Source of the DNA: Malus domestica
Taxonomy: Eukaryota; Streptophyta; Magnoliopsida; Rosales; Rosaceae
Assembly (NCBI RefSeq): GCF_042453785.1
Contig: NC_091674.1
Coordinates: 29,771,501 to 29,835,500 of the forward strand
Length of the DNA: 64,000 nucleotides
Direction of reading: 5' to 3'
The notes below the pieces were generated by a model that was given only the letters and a program-made list of their open reading frames with translations, searched no databases and was not told the origin of the DNA. A program made the position numbers and the translations under genes. Numbering within the stretch: the first letter of the stretch is position 1; each line of letters opens with the position of its first letter. Positions 35,192-47,493 of this stretch are shown piece after piece.

Positions 35192-38100
35192 TCAGGATTT
35201 CAGACGATTGAACAATCTGGTCCAAAACCTTCCGCGAGGTGGCTGTAATACTTCTGGTGGTTCGATAGATTCCTTGAAATGTGCTTTCTCACTTAATTCT
35301 TGAAACGCGTCAACAAGATTTTGAAGCCTTGCAACAAACTCTATCAACAGGGATGTAAATGTGGCTAACGACAATTGACTAGCATTTTCATAGGTGTTGG
35401 ATTCCTCCGCTGCTGGCGGTTCATCACCCTTGAATTTAAGTCCTGCAGGCCATGAAATCTGTTTCATGAACATGCTTCCTGAGGAAACACCTGCAGGCAA
35501 ATTCGAGTGGTTGACATCAGTTGTTACTGAGCCCGTGCCATTTGACTTCGGGGGCATCTGGCTATCCCAACTTTGTGGCACAGGAAAAGATCTGAGATCA
35601 AGTACAGCTTCACTAAGGGACTTGTATTCCCGGAAATAATTTTCGTCATCATCCGCATTCAACAAGTCTTGAGGTTCTCCCAGCTCCTTTGGCCGGCTTC
35701 CAATCTCCCAGCTTTCTGAATTAACAAGCAGGTATGACTTCTGGTCAACTTTCTTTTGTAAGTCTTCTGCAGCCTCATGCACTTCATTGAGTATATCTAT
35801 GGGACCTATTTTCTCCATCGTTTTCAGTTTGTTTCCAAGTTCACGTAACACTTTAGCGCCTTCGCATCCCACCCTTTGAAGCTCCCTACGAAATACTTCT
35901 CTTCGCTCAGCAGGAGCCTACATACACAAATATTGGATGTTCAGTAAACAGACACTATAACATTTCAAATTAAGAAAACAGAAATAGAAACAGATAATTC
36001 AGGAAAAAACTATAAATCATGAAGAAGTTATAGGTGCATGAGCATAAAACAAGATACAACACAAATACAGTATTATTACCCCACTCAAATAGATCATTCG
36101 ACGGGACTTCTTCAATACCAAAACACCAGAGATGTTTTGGCAGGAAAAACCTTCCCATGCATGATAATGAACATGCCATGGATACCATGACTACCAGTAC
36201 TGAATGAGCTTCCTCGTGATTCACGAGTATGAGGGAAAACTAAATTATGGTAATCTACGCGCAATTCATATTAAGGAGCAAAGGTAATCAAGAGGATAAT
36301 ATTTACGCAACAAACAAATCTATGAACACCAGCAGATGTGGGAAAGAAATTACATGCTCTCAAACAAACATAATTAACGATAAATTAGAAGGATCTGCCT
36401 TTCGAATGAGTAAATTGTCATGCTACATCAAAGCATCTTTAGAAGCACAGATAAATGAAGAAAACAATACTACATCTTTGTTATTAATAGCCTCGCAATG
36501 TAGTTGGATATAGTTAGTACCTGTATTTCAGAAAGTATACATCCATGCAATGCCATGACCATAAAAGCACAATGCCTCAGTGCACCACCCACTTTTACAT
36601 AGTTCTTCCATGGATATCTAAGCATTCTGTATCGACCATGCGGTGGCTCCCAGATAGCGAATCCCATCTTCAAACAAAAAAATCGAGTTTAAAACAAAAA
36701 TAAAACCAGAAAATCTGCTAATGCCGTGAAGTCCTAATCACCATCATATTGCAATGAAAAATACCAGAGCGTCCTCTTGGCTTGTAGATTCCACAGCAGA
36801 TCTGTAGCCACTATAGAGTGGATCATCAGAAGCTTGATATGTAAGAATCTTGGAAGGGACCCTCTCATATTCAACGCAATTAAGGTAATTGTTAACCACA
36901 CCTAAAAATGATGGTCAACAAACGAAATTGGTAATGACAAAACTGGGTTTGGAGTAACAGAAAAAAGTGTACAATGTCAAACAAATTCAATGTCAATAGT
37001 AAACGAACCTTCCAATGATTTTGCAACACCCAGGAAATTTTTTACCACCAAGTTGTGCAGATCCTCACCAGCCCAGATGGGGAAAATGCATATATTTACT
37101 CCCAAACCAACACCAGCACCCAGTGCAATAAGCAAGAATCGAGATACAGCCGTATGAAGAAATTCCCTTGTCCGATACCCAGACACCATGATGAAACAAA
37201 ATGTCAACAAGAACACCCGAAACCCATATTCATAAGGCTTCATTGTCGGGTATAGCTTCGCGTAAGTTGCAAGAAATCCTAGCAACCACATAACATGTCA
37301 AGAAAATGAAAATCAAATAAAAAGAAACCAACCAGCAAGTCTAGCATATAGTTGAACTTTTCAATGACATTACTAAAAACAAACAATAAATACACCGGTT
37401 CCAAATCCAGACCTACGATAAAGATGCTAGCGAAAATAACAGCTTCTTCCCACTCTCCAGCCAGCCCACATAAGTTTGCCACAGCCAAAGCCAGGCCTCC
37501 AGCCGATAACGTCCCCAACCCGCGGTTAAATCCTTTGCTCAGAGTCGCTCCTGCTCAAGAACACGTATTGCATTGTAAAAGAAATGCACTTCGAATTCTA
37601 GCCAAGAACAAATTCGAGTCAAAGGTCCAACACTACCAAAAAGAATTGACCTTTCAAACTATCATTACCAATTTTCAACTTTCGTGACCAAAAACTATAG
37701 CTTCACTTCATTATTATAATCATGAGCTCCATGCTTTTTCCAGTTCCCTTCATTTACATTCCACTTTATTAAATTCAGCACATTAAAGTTCGTTTCTTTC
37801 CACATTAAATAAACAAGTTTACAAACAAAGAACTCGAATTCTGCAAAAAAAATCAAAAGTAATATCCAATAAAAACAGAGATACCCAAAAGGAATAGCTC
37901 AAGGAAGTTGAGGTCGCACCATAAAACCAAGTGATAAAGCGAGGCTAGCCTAATTTCTTATAAACACATACAAGGTCCCGCCTATCTCCGATGTGGGATT
38001 CATACTCACAGCACACACGTGCAATCAAATTTGACGAAGACCCAGAAGACAAAATTGCTAAATAAACGCGAAAACGAAGAGAATGGATCCAAATAAAGAC

Positions 38101-38486
38101 AGCAATTTACCTATGCTGAACTCGAACACCACCACAACGGTAAGAATTGCCCAGACGGAGTAGCGGCTGAGCTGCTTGAACGGCTCTTTGAGGAAGATGA
38201 GCAGCGAGACGATCATCAGCGCCAGACCCATCTTCCCCGCGAAGACGATCTTTCTCGGATCGGATTGACCCATCTGAACCGCCCGGCTCGAGACATGTTG
38301 CACGGTTCGGCACCAGCCGACGATTCGGTCGGAGACTGATCGGAAAGTGCAGCAGCGGGCAGACCCCGACGGCTCTTGCTCCTCGATGTGGACGAAACCG
38401 AGCTCGGAGTAGCCCTTCTGGACGGAGAGCAAGCGCTCTCTCTTCTCCTGGAAATTGTACTTGAAGGAACCCAATTTGGCTGCCAT
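35192..38486 (-). CDS. Aluminum-activated malate transporter (ALMT) family anion channel
   Basis: Six minus-strand exons, 38,486-38,111, 37,550-37,413, 37,278-37,009, 36,901-36,765, 36,667-36,521 and 35,917-35,192, join in phase to 597 aa. The N-terminus ([20 protein letters not shown]) is like the ALMT9/ALMT4 clade, whose members are vacuolar malate or chloride channels. About residues 85-250 hold the transmembrane segments, including the [28 protein letters not shown] signature split by the first intron. A WEPPHGRY motif follows, then a long hydrophilic C-terminal half as in the family. Tonoplast location is inferred from clade resemblance. Intron 1 carries a TRIM-like solo LTR. Confidence 0.95.
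37899..38009 (-). mobile_element. TRIM-like solo LTR in ALMT intron 1
   Basis: About 111 bp reads on the minus strand as TGAGTATGAATCCCACATCGG, a TTATAAG box, then a CAACTTCCTTGA end. This is the same order as the LTRs at 9911-10,446 (shared GACCTTG, TTATAAGAA, TTGGTTTTATGGTG blocks). No partner LTR or primer site is adjacent. It is in the same orientation as the gene and keeps an exact USE-type box 25 bp from the TATA-like box. Confidence 0.75.
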
Positions 38487-39570
38487 TTTTGTAGGGAGAG
38501 GGAAAGTGGAAAGCAGAGGGAATGGAAAGTACGAGCTCGCGTTTGTTGAACTCGGAGATCCGGATACGATTTTTATCGTTGGAACACGTTTCGTAATAAC
38601 GTCGTAGTTCCTCGAACAGCAAAGAATTATTGCAGCAAAATGTATGGAGGAAATAATAATATTTGTTGTGGCCTATTTTTTTATAGAAAGAATCGTAAAA
38701 TTTTAGGGATGTTGACTTTTATTTGTGTGTCTTTATTTATAATAAATTATGAGGATAGATAAATTTGTTATTCAAGTAATACAAATCTTAATACGACATA
38801 ATCACTAGCCTAAATAGTAAACCAAATCAAATTCAGACAATCGCACTTGTATTAGAATTTAAATAATAACAGTAAGATATATTAATTTTACGTCACTCAA
38901 ATTGAATATCATTACTTGTGAAATAGAATGAGAAAGTTAAATTTGAACAATCTGTTAAGTTGAATTTCATTTAATTCACACCTCAAAACTCAAAATCACC
39001 AAATTAAACTTATCAAGTAAAATATTCAAATTTGCCATGAAAATTCTCTAAACAACGAAGCCAAACAAATCGTTATAAACCCTATGAGAGTTTTTGGGGT
39101 TCAAAGTTCAAACACACTTCCCTAATAAAAAAGGTTAACTTTGCCTAGGCCTTTTCACGAGTTTATCACGTGACAAAAACTTTAACTTAATTTGGTTAAT
39201 TTAACAGATTATTCTTCATTGAAATCTTAAACAAATTGCAAGATTTCAAGCACTAAGCAAGTAAACTATCTTTTTTGCTAAACCCACAACGCATTCCCTT
39301 GAAAAAAAGCCCACTTACATTAAAAGCTATATGAATCCTTAAGTCGAAGATTAAATGAAATCACATGGATAATAAGTGTACTTTGGCCTAAAAGAAAAGT
39401 ACTCAGTCTCTCAATACAAATAATATCATATGCACTTAACTTGAAGTGAAAGTAATGAACACCAAACTTGAACATCCTCTCTAACCTCAAATTAAAATAC
39501 ACAGAAACATAAAGTAATACAAGTTATCCTGCTCACTCCAACTCCGTAAAGAAAGATGATTCCAACAGTT
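38487..39570. other. ALMT promoter and spacer
   Basis: AT-rich sequence upstream of the ALMT start codon. No other feature is recognised. Confidence 0.5.
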
Positions 39571-39724
39571 TTTTTTTTTTTTTAAGTAAATCGATATTTT
39601 TACATTAAGAGAAGAGGGAGTTCGGCTAATCCACATAATTGAATCCGTCATCCACGAGATTCGAACCTAAAAACTCCCACTCCCAATGAAGATGAATACC
39701 ACCAGACGGTAGTACTGAGTGGCC
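39571..39724 (-). mobile_element. tRNA-type SINE, copy 1
   Basis: On the minus strand it starts GCCACTCAGTACTACCGTC, has a box B (GGTTCGAATC) and ends in an A-run. The flanks share an imperfect direct repeat (CCAACAGTTTT before, ACAACAGTTTT after). It is about 155 bp long. A second member with the same layout lies at 40,938-41,097. Confidence 0.82.
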
Positions 39725-39765
39725 TTACAACAGTTTTAATTACAAATTAATCAGGAGAGTCGAGA

Positions 39766-40521
39766 TTAATGATGTGATTCTATACAAAAAGTTTCAACTT
39801 GGTTAGGGTATGATATGACATTATCCCAAGGCCTGATCAAAGGCGTATGCGGCGCCTGATCTTGAAGGTTTTCTTGATCGTTGGTGGCGGTGTTACTGTT
39901 GTCCATAAGCTCTTGTATTTCTAGTATCTCAACCCTGCGATTCGTCTTCTTCCTTATCTTGATCGCCACGTCCTGTGGGATAAATCTGCCGCACACACTC
40001 ACCCTGCACTCCTTCTTCTCTATCAAATGAGTCTCCAACTCTGCGCAACAAAAACAGTTCTTTTAAAGGATAATAATGGATTAAGGGAGTCGAGTTACAC
40101 ATAAGAGACTTGATAATTGGTCTACTATATATAGTAGTCATATTCTCTAAACCCGCACAAAACAGTCAGAAACAACCAAGACATCAACAATCAAATTATA
40201 CATATTTGTGTACGAGTGTGATGAATTTTGGAGTATATTTTTTTTTTCTTCAATTGATATTATAACTTAATTAACTCTAGCCAACTTTGCTAAGCCAAGT
40301 TTAGAGATTACAGAAAATAAGTGTTCTCACCTCGCATATCAAGAATTGCTCTCCTTACTTTTCTGTAACAACCATTGCAGTCCATATGGATTCGCATCAG
40401 CATGTAGCAGAACTAAACATGCATGGTCAACATAAGATCACACAGATGGTAACTAAGTTTAGATACTAATAAAGTTCTGACCCCAAAAGAAATATCAATT
40501 GAAGCGTACCTTGTCTGTCAT
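39766..40521 (-). CDS. Small heavy-metal-associated (HMA) domain protein
   Basis: Three minus-strand exons, 40,521-40,510 (only 12 nt, encoding MTDK), 40,412-40,331 and 40,040-39,766, join in phase to 122 aa. The HMA fold is recognisable from the metal-binding loop MDCNGCYRK (Cys16 and Cys19), the central SVCGRFIPQDVAIKIRK strand-helix part and a TNRRVEILE end. A short C-terminal tail contains LIRPWDNVISYPNQVETF, seen in plant HMA proteins of the copper-chaperone-like type. It lacks the C-terminal CaaX box of HIPP proteins. Cu, Zn or Cd binding is family inference. The tiny first exon is supported by a good donor but should be checked against transcripts. Confidence 0.85.
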
Positions 40522-40937
40522 TAAATCGTAATGAGAGAGAGAGATGTGTACTGTTACTGCTGAATCCAAAACTGTCGAATGGACGAAGAAAAATGATGAT
40601 ATTATAAGGCAATGATGCAATGTGATAATATAGAAAACGAAAAAGGATCAATCATCAATGGAAGTACGTATTATGAGCTGGTTATATTGATTCTGTTGAT
40701 TCATTAATTCATGACTGTTCATCTTGGAATCCGATTCTTCCCACGCAAAGATATTTATATGCGCGTATGTGTGTGTATATATATAGGCTGGCAATGTGGT
40801 TAGATTTTTTCATTATATTCTTGACTTCCTTGCGTTGTTTTTGTACTTCTCACATGCACTAAGCTTAAGCATAATTACTTTCTTGCTTTTAGAGCCGCAA
40901 ATAATTATATATGCCATTAGAAAAGCATCACCTTTCT
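40522..40937. other. Promoter region of the HMA gene
   Basis: AT-rich upstream sequence with a short alternating TG/TA tract near 40,760-40,785. No other feature is seen. Confidence 0.45.
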
Positions 40938-41097
40938 TTTTTTGAGTAGATCGACATTTTTACATTAGAGAGATGAAGAGTTCGGCTAAATCACACAATA
41001 GCAACCTAATTTGGTATCGAATTCGTGAATCGAACCTAAGACGTCTCACTTCCAAGTAAAGAGGAATATCACCGGACCATAGTACTAAGTGGCAAAA
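40938..41097 (-). mobile_element. tRNA-type SINE, copy 2
   Basis: On the minus strand it starts GCCACTTAGTACTATGGTCC, has a box B (GGTTCGATTC) and ends in an A-run. The direct repeat ACCTTTCT flanks it (40,930-40,937 and 41,103-41,110). It is the same family as 39,571-39,724 but clearly diverged from it. Confidence 0.82.
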
Positions 41098-41110
41098 TCT
41101 TTACCTTTCT

Positions 41111-41553
41111 GAATCCACCTTTTTAACAAATGCATGGTAAATGCTTTAATCCAGGTGAAAATATGGAAAGGTAAGTTGACTCTAATTAAAGACTTCTTTT
41201 TGCGATTTGCAAATTCTCTCTTTACCATTTTCTTGCCTTTGGAACTAAGGAAAGGCCAATGTAAGAAATGGCTGTATAGGCTTGTTTTTCAACGTAATCA
41301 TAATGATGCTTTTGAGTTGATAACTAATTGTGTTAAAAATTTCAAGGCTGCTTGTAGGGAACAAATCAAAGAATTAGTAGTTTTGTTTCCACCGAAAATG
41401 GAAATGGCCAAGGTTTATTATGAACTCATAATTATAATCTAAAGATCGAGTCGGTTTCATGATTATAAGTTCATATCGTATCAAATTAGACTCAAAATAT
41501 ATATACACATTCTAATTATGAGCAACTGTATTGGAGCCTATTTTAATAGGTAC
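41111..41553. other. Spacer before Copia element
   Basis: It contains a plus-strand 102-codon ORF (41,134-41,442) with no recognisable motif. It is probably a chance ORF or an old remnant. Confidence 0.4.
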
Positions 41554-41558
41554 CATAC

Positions 41559-44500
41559 TGTTAAAATATGGAACGGCTAGGGTTTGTAGAATGCTAGGGC
41601 TGTGTTGTTGATCTTGGAGAATCCCGAATATTTTCTTATTCATATAATCTGTACAGATATACAAGATTTATACAAAGCAAAATCATCTATTCTAGGAAGT
41701 CAACTCTAAGAGATCAATACATGATTTACATCCCTACAATCAAGGAACTAAATATCCTGAATGATATTGCCATCTAATACTCCCCCTCAAGGTGGAGTGT
41801 GAATGTCAAGAACACCCATCTTGCCAAGAAGAGATTGAAACGCAGCTTGCCCTAATGGTTTGGTGAAAATGTCGGCTAGTTGCTGTCCAGTAGGGATGTA
41901 GGCAGTCGTAATAATCCCAGATTGAATCCATTCACGAACAACGTGACAATCGATTTCTATATGCTTGGTACGCTCATGAAAAACCAGGTTAGCTGCTATA
42001 TGGAAGGCAGCTTGGTTATCACAGTATAATTTGGCCGGTCCATGGTGATCAACACGTAAGTCAGCTAACAAAACCTTCATCCATGTAAGTTCACATGTGG
42101 CTGAGGCCATGGCCCGATACTCGACTTCGACCGAGGATCTTGAGACAGTAGACTGTTTCTTGGTCTTCCACGACACTAGTGCACCTCCAAGGAATATGCA
42201 ATAACCCGTAACGGATCTTCGTGTGATTGGACATCGAGCCCAACTAGCGTCACAATAACCCCTCAATATTAAATTTCCCTTGGAGGGAAAAAGGAGACCT
42301 TGTCCAGGCGCCTCCTTCAAATAACGAAGAAGACGGTGAACCGCGTCGAGATGAGGCTTTCTCGGTTGTTGCATAAACTGACTGAGGATATGAACTGAAT
42401 ATGGAATCTTTGCTCTAGTGATTGTGAGATAAATGAGTTTCCCAACAAGTCTTCTATACTGCGAAGCATTGCGGATAAGATGTCCTTCCGTTGGGGATAG
42501 TTTCAAGTGTTCTTCCATGGGAAATTTTGCAGGTTTTGCACCCAGTAAGCCAGCCTCATCAAGTATGTCAAGTGTGTATTTTCGTTGGGAGATTGAAATC
42601 CCTTGAGAGGACCGAGCTACCTCCACGCCAAGGAAATATTTTAAGTGTCCAAGGTCCTTGATTCGAAAATGGGTGTGAAGGAAATGCTTAAGATCGTGGA
42701 TGGCCACCTCATCGTTACTTGTGATGATCATGTCATCAACATAAATGAGTACAACAGTAAATGAGTGTCCACGCACCTTAGTAAATAGAGAGTAATCCGC
42801 CTTGGACAGTTGGTAACCGGCTTGGTGGATGGCTGTGGAAAATTTGTGGAACCAGGTGTGTGAAGCTTGCTTGAGTCCGTATAGGGATTTATTGAGTCGA
42901 CAAACATTGTTCTCCCCCTGTCGACAAAGACCAGGAGGTAGGTGCATATAGATTTCTTCACATAGGTCACCATGAAGAAAGGCATTTTGGACGTCCAGTT
43001 GATGAACGCACCAATTGCGTACGGAGGCAACGGCGAGGAAGCAGCGCACTGTGATTAATTTGGCAAAGGGAGCGAAGGTTTCTTTGTAATCGATACCTTC
43101 TCGTTGTGTAAAACCTTTGGCAACAAGCCTAGCTTTGTAGCGCTCAATAGTACCATCAGAGTGGTACTTGATCTTGTAGACCCATTTGCAACCGATGGCG
43201 CGATGACCAGGAGGAAGGCGAGTGAGGGTCCATGTGTTTTGTTGATCAAGAGCAAGAAGTTCAGCGTCCATTGCAGCCCTTCAGTGAGGATCACTATGAG
43301 CCTGCTCAAAGGATGTGGGCTCGACTGTAGTGGTAATAGCACAAGCAAAGGAGCGATGCGAAGGAGAGAGGTGAGCATAAGAAACATAGTGAGATAAAGG
43401 ATAGCGAGTACCTGACATGGAGGAGGACGAGGCGCTGGGGTGTTGGACATGATATAAATGGTACCCTTGAAGCCTTACGGAAGGCTTGGAGACGCGTCCA
43501 GAATGGCAAGGGGCAGGTGGCGGAGGAGTTGTGAGTGTGTCGGTTGGAGGTGTGTCGGTGGGAGGTGTTGGAGGTGTGTCGGTGGGTGTGGCGGTGGGGT
43601 GAGAGGTATCTGTGGAGAGGGGCATGGGTGTGGGTGATGTATGGGATAAAGGGACAGATGGTTGGGTTGGGGAAGGAGGTGTATGGGTGTCTTGAGTAAA
43701 AGAGGTGTCAGGTTGGTGTGGTAGAGGTAAGACTAAGGTATCCGGTTGATGATCAGGTTGGTGAGTAATATAGGGAAAGATGGTTTCATGGAAAACAACA
43801 TCACGGGAGGTAGTGAATTTATGAGTGGTGAAATCATAAACACGGTAACCTTTTTGGCCTAAAGGATAACCAACAAAGATGCATCGCTTGGCACATTGAT
43901 CAAATTTGTGAGTGGGGTGGAGATTTGTGGCATAACATAAACAACCAAAGACTCGTAGGTGGGAAAAATCTGGAAGATGGTGATGTAAAAGTTCATATGG
44001 TGTTTTGTGAGAGATGAGTGGTGTGGGTAAACGGTTAATTAAGTAACAGGCAGTTTGTATGCTTTCCCCCCAAAAAATCAATGGCAAATTTGCTTGGAAG
44101 CGGAGTGCTCGACCGACATTCAAGAGATGACGGTGTTTCCGCTCAACAATCCCATTTTGTTGGGGTGTTGACGGACAAGAAGACTGAAAAATAATGCCTT
44201 TGCTAGAAAGAAAAGAACGCAATGAAGTGAATTCACCTCCATTGTCAGCCCGTATCGTTTTGATCATAGAATTAAATTGTGTGTGCACCCAAGCAATGAA
44301 CGAACGTAACAACCCTTGTGTCTCAGATTTAAAACGCATAACATGGATCCAAGTGTAACGAGAATAATCATCAACAATGGTTAAAAAATAGCGAGCCCCC
44401 GAATGGGAATTGACTCGATGAGGTCCCTAAATGTCACAATGTATCAAATCAAAAGGTGCGGTAGAAGAAATAAAACTTGACGGAAAAGATAAACGGGTTT

Positions 44501-46422
44501 GTTTTGCAAGGGGACAAACATCACATGAATGACTAGAATCAACCATGATCGTAGGAACTTGCTTGTTCAAAACTTGAAGAGGACCGATGGAGGGATGACC
44601 TAACCGTTGGTGCCAAAGGTTGGAATGACGACTAACATTGTGGATGAGGCCAGGGTTTTGCTTTGGCGCCAAGTAATAGAGTCCATTATATCGCTTGCCC
44701 AGGCCAATCGTCCTCCTCGTATCCATGTCCTGTATCACACAAAAAATCTGGAAAGAAAATCACTATGCATCTGAGTGCCTCAGTAAGCTTGCTAACAGAT
44801 AATAAATAAACCCGAAAATTGGGTACATGTAGCACATCATCAAGTTTAATATGAGGGTTAACTCGTATGGAACCAATGGATTCAATGGTCGCTTGTCCTC
44901 CATTGGGCATCTGAACGGACTCGAACATGGACAAGGATTTCTTGTCGAGCAAGTGTGATGAGGGGGATATGTGATCCGTGGCCCCACTATCGATAATCTA
45001 ATATAATGTTTTCTGTGAAGAAAATGCTGACATATTTGAGGAGGGTGTGATTATACCTGTAGCATTTGCATAGTGTTGTGTATTACCATCGAGATTGGTC
45101 TTCTTAAGCATCGCCATTATTTGATTGTACTCCTCTGTGGTAAATTTTGGACCATCACTAGTGGTTGCCTTGTGTCGTGGTTCAGCACATTTGATGGCTT
45201 CGGCTTCCCCCTTAACTTGGTTGGCAGCAGGCTTTCTCTTGTTGGGAGGTTTCACGGATTTCCCATGGTATTTGTGGCCAGGTGGAAAACCATTCAAGTA
45301 AAAACACTTGTCCACAGTGTGATATTTCTGATCACCATACGTACACTGAAAGGGTGTGTTTCCTTTGGATGTCTAAAAAGCTTGCACCGCAGGTTCCCTG
45401 TTATTGGTTACGTGCATGGCATGTAGATTAACATTATTACGATTGAGAGATACCTCCACTTGTTTCTCTTGTTGAAGAACGAGAGAGTATGTCTTTCGAG
45501 TGTCGGGAAGTGGCTGCATCAATAGTATTTGTCCACGTACTGCGGCATAGGACTCATTTAATCCCATGAGGAACTGCATCACTCTTTCTTTCTCGTCTCG
45601 GTCGTTGACCGTCTTCAATCATCCACAGGTGCAGGTCGGGGGTTCATGATAGGACGACAATTCATCACATAGTGCCTTCCACTTGGTATAGTAGGCCGAG
45701 ATAGATTGTTGTTCTTGCCTGTGTTCAACAATGTCTCGTTTAATCTGATAGATGCGTGTATCGTTTCCTTGTGAGAATCGGTCTCGCAAGTCCGCCCATA
45801 CATCTGCTGCTGAGGTGTAATACGAAACGCTACTCGCGATATCGTCGTGTACAGAGTTTAAGATCCAAGCAAGGACCATGTCATTGCATCTTTGCCATGA
45901 TGCAAACTGTTTATCAGTTTCTGGTGGTGGATCGATGGTGCCATCAACCAATCCAAGTTTGTTCTTCGCGCTCAAGCTGATTCGCATTGCACGACTCCAG
46001 GTGTTGTAGTTGTCTCCTTGAAGTGTTTTGGAAACTAAGATGTTCCCAGGTTGATCAGAGGGGTGTAAAGAAAAGAGGTTTGAGATATCAATGGACATCT
46101 CTGTTGGTTTTTGGTTTGCTGTCAGTTCTCCCATGGTGTTTAGTTGATGTTGCGGAAGCGGCTGGGTATTCAGAGTCACCAGAAACGGCGCTCTGATACC
46201 ATGTTAAAATATGGAACGGCTAGGGTTTGTAGAATGCTAGGGCTGTGTTGTTGATCTTGGAGAATCCCGAATATTTTCTTATTCATATAATCTGTACAGA
46301 TATACAAGATTTATACAAAGCAAAATCATCTATTCTAGGAAGTCAACTCTAAGAGATCAATACATGATTTACATCCCTACAATCAAGGAACTAAATATCC
46401 TGAATGATATTGCCATCTAATA
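41559..46422 (-). mobile_element. Copia LTR retrotransposon with identical LTRs and broken gag-pol
   Basis: This 4,864-bp element has LTRs 41,559-41,779 and 46,202-46,422, both 221 bp and identical by eye. The duplication CATAC is at 41,554-41,558 and 46,423-46,427. The minus strand has a TGGTATCAGAGCGCC primer site after the 5' LTR and a GAGGGGGAGT tract before the 3' LTR. The LTRs indicate very recent insertion, yet the polyprotein is interrupted several times, so it was probably copied with proteins supplied by another element. Confidence 0.95.
41787..46179 (-). pseudogene. Defective Copia gag-pol
   Basis: Read on the minus strand: gag (46,179-45,619), a stop near 45,619, more gag to 45,373, a stop, then a zinc-knuckle-like and linker region (45,315-44,998) and a stop just before the protease IDSGAT motif. 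Protease and a downstream frameshift near 44,735 follow. The GAG-pre-integrase block ends at a stop near 44,427. Integrase (44,339-43,281) ends at a stop at 43,278. Reverse transcriptase and RNase H (43,271-41,787) are open, with YVDD and SSVEVEYR present. At least three of the five stops replace a conserved Trp codon. Confidence 0.9.
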
Positions 46423-46427
46423 CATAC

Positions 46428-47493
46428 CATGTTTACATATGAATCCTAAGCTGTTACATACCATTTAGGATTAAGAAAACATGTAACCGTACCTTCGTTT
46501 TACATACGCATCTTGTTATTTAGGATAGTCTACTAGGATGTTATTGAGTAATGTTTGCACGATCATTTTGTACCTTCTCTTTAATAAAGGTAAGGTGCGC
46601 ACCAACACATATAGGTTATATCTTTATTTGAAAGATGTTACAAATATATGGTAAGAATAACATTTCGAATATTATTACAGTAACACCACATCAGCCAACA
46701 TTACAGATATGTCGAATGTACCACTCAATTAATTTCTCCACTGTGGCTGCAGGCAAGTTGTTTGTGGCGGCAGCGACAACGTTCTGCCGTTGCAAAATAG
46801 GAATTAAAGTTATGCTTACTGTTTTTTTTTAATCTATTGGGCATGTCTAGTTTTTCTAATTTGTTGTGGGCTCTTTGCTTATATGTTTATTGGGCTGGTT
46901 GACTTTACCGAAATGTAGTACTTTATATTGTTTAACGAGTGATGCACTTTCGACAATTTTTTTTTTTTTTTAAAACATCTAAAAAGTATTGGAAAAATGC
47001 AAAGGATATAATTACTTTTTCTTAATTGATCGAATTGAGTTAATTTTTCCTTTTTCCACGAAGAGGGTTTATTTTATATCATTTGGAGTGGTGAAATATT
47101 AGCTTGCAAAGACATAAACAACATTTTGAGGTCAATTTACAAAGTTTATTTGGGAGTTATAATTGGCACTTCAATAAAATGATTATGCCCTTCTCGATGC
47201 GTAATTTTTTTCTTAGGAATGTGAACTAACATTACTGAAGTGCCAAAAACAGTTTTTTTTTTTTTTTTTGTTAATCTTTGAAGTTGAATGTACATATCAA
47301 TGTTGTCCCTTGGAAAAAAAGAAGCAAGAAGTGCGTGTAGCAACTGACACTAAGACAGCAAGAAGTGCGTGCAGAGAATAGCACACACCATACATGTAGA
47401 AGAAACTCATCACATCCAAAACATGCACAATTCATCTATTTAATTTACACCTTAATTGGTAATTTTCTAACTCTTCTACATAAGAACACAATA
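46428..47493. other. Spacer and promoter of the lipid transfer protein gene
   Basis: AT-rich, with T-runs near 46,960 and 47,255. No gene or repeat family is recognised. Confidence 0.5.

Noticed and set aside
38107-38622. 171-codon ORF overlapping ALMT exon 1 in another frame
   Set aside because: Shadow of the real ALMT coding exon, which has the family N-terminus and correct splice phase.
41134-41442. 102-codon plus-strand ORF between the SINE and the Copia element
   Set aside because: No recognisable motif, and a repetitive hydrophobic end. Could be chance; no evidence of a gene.
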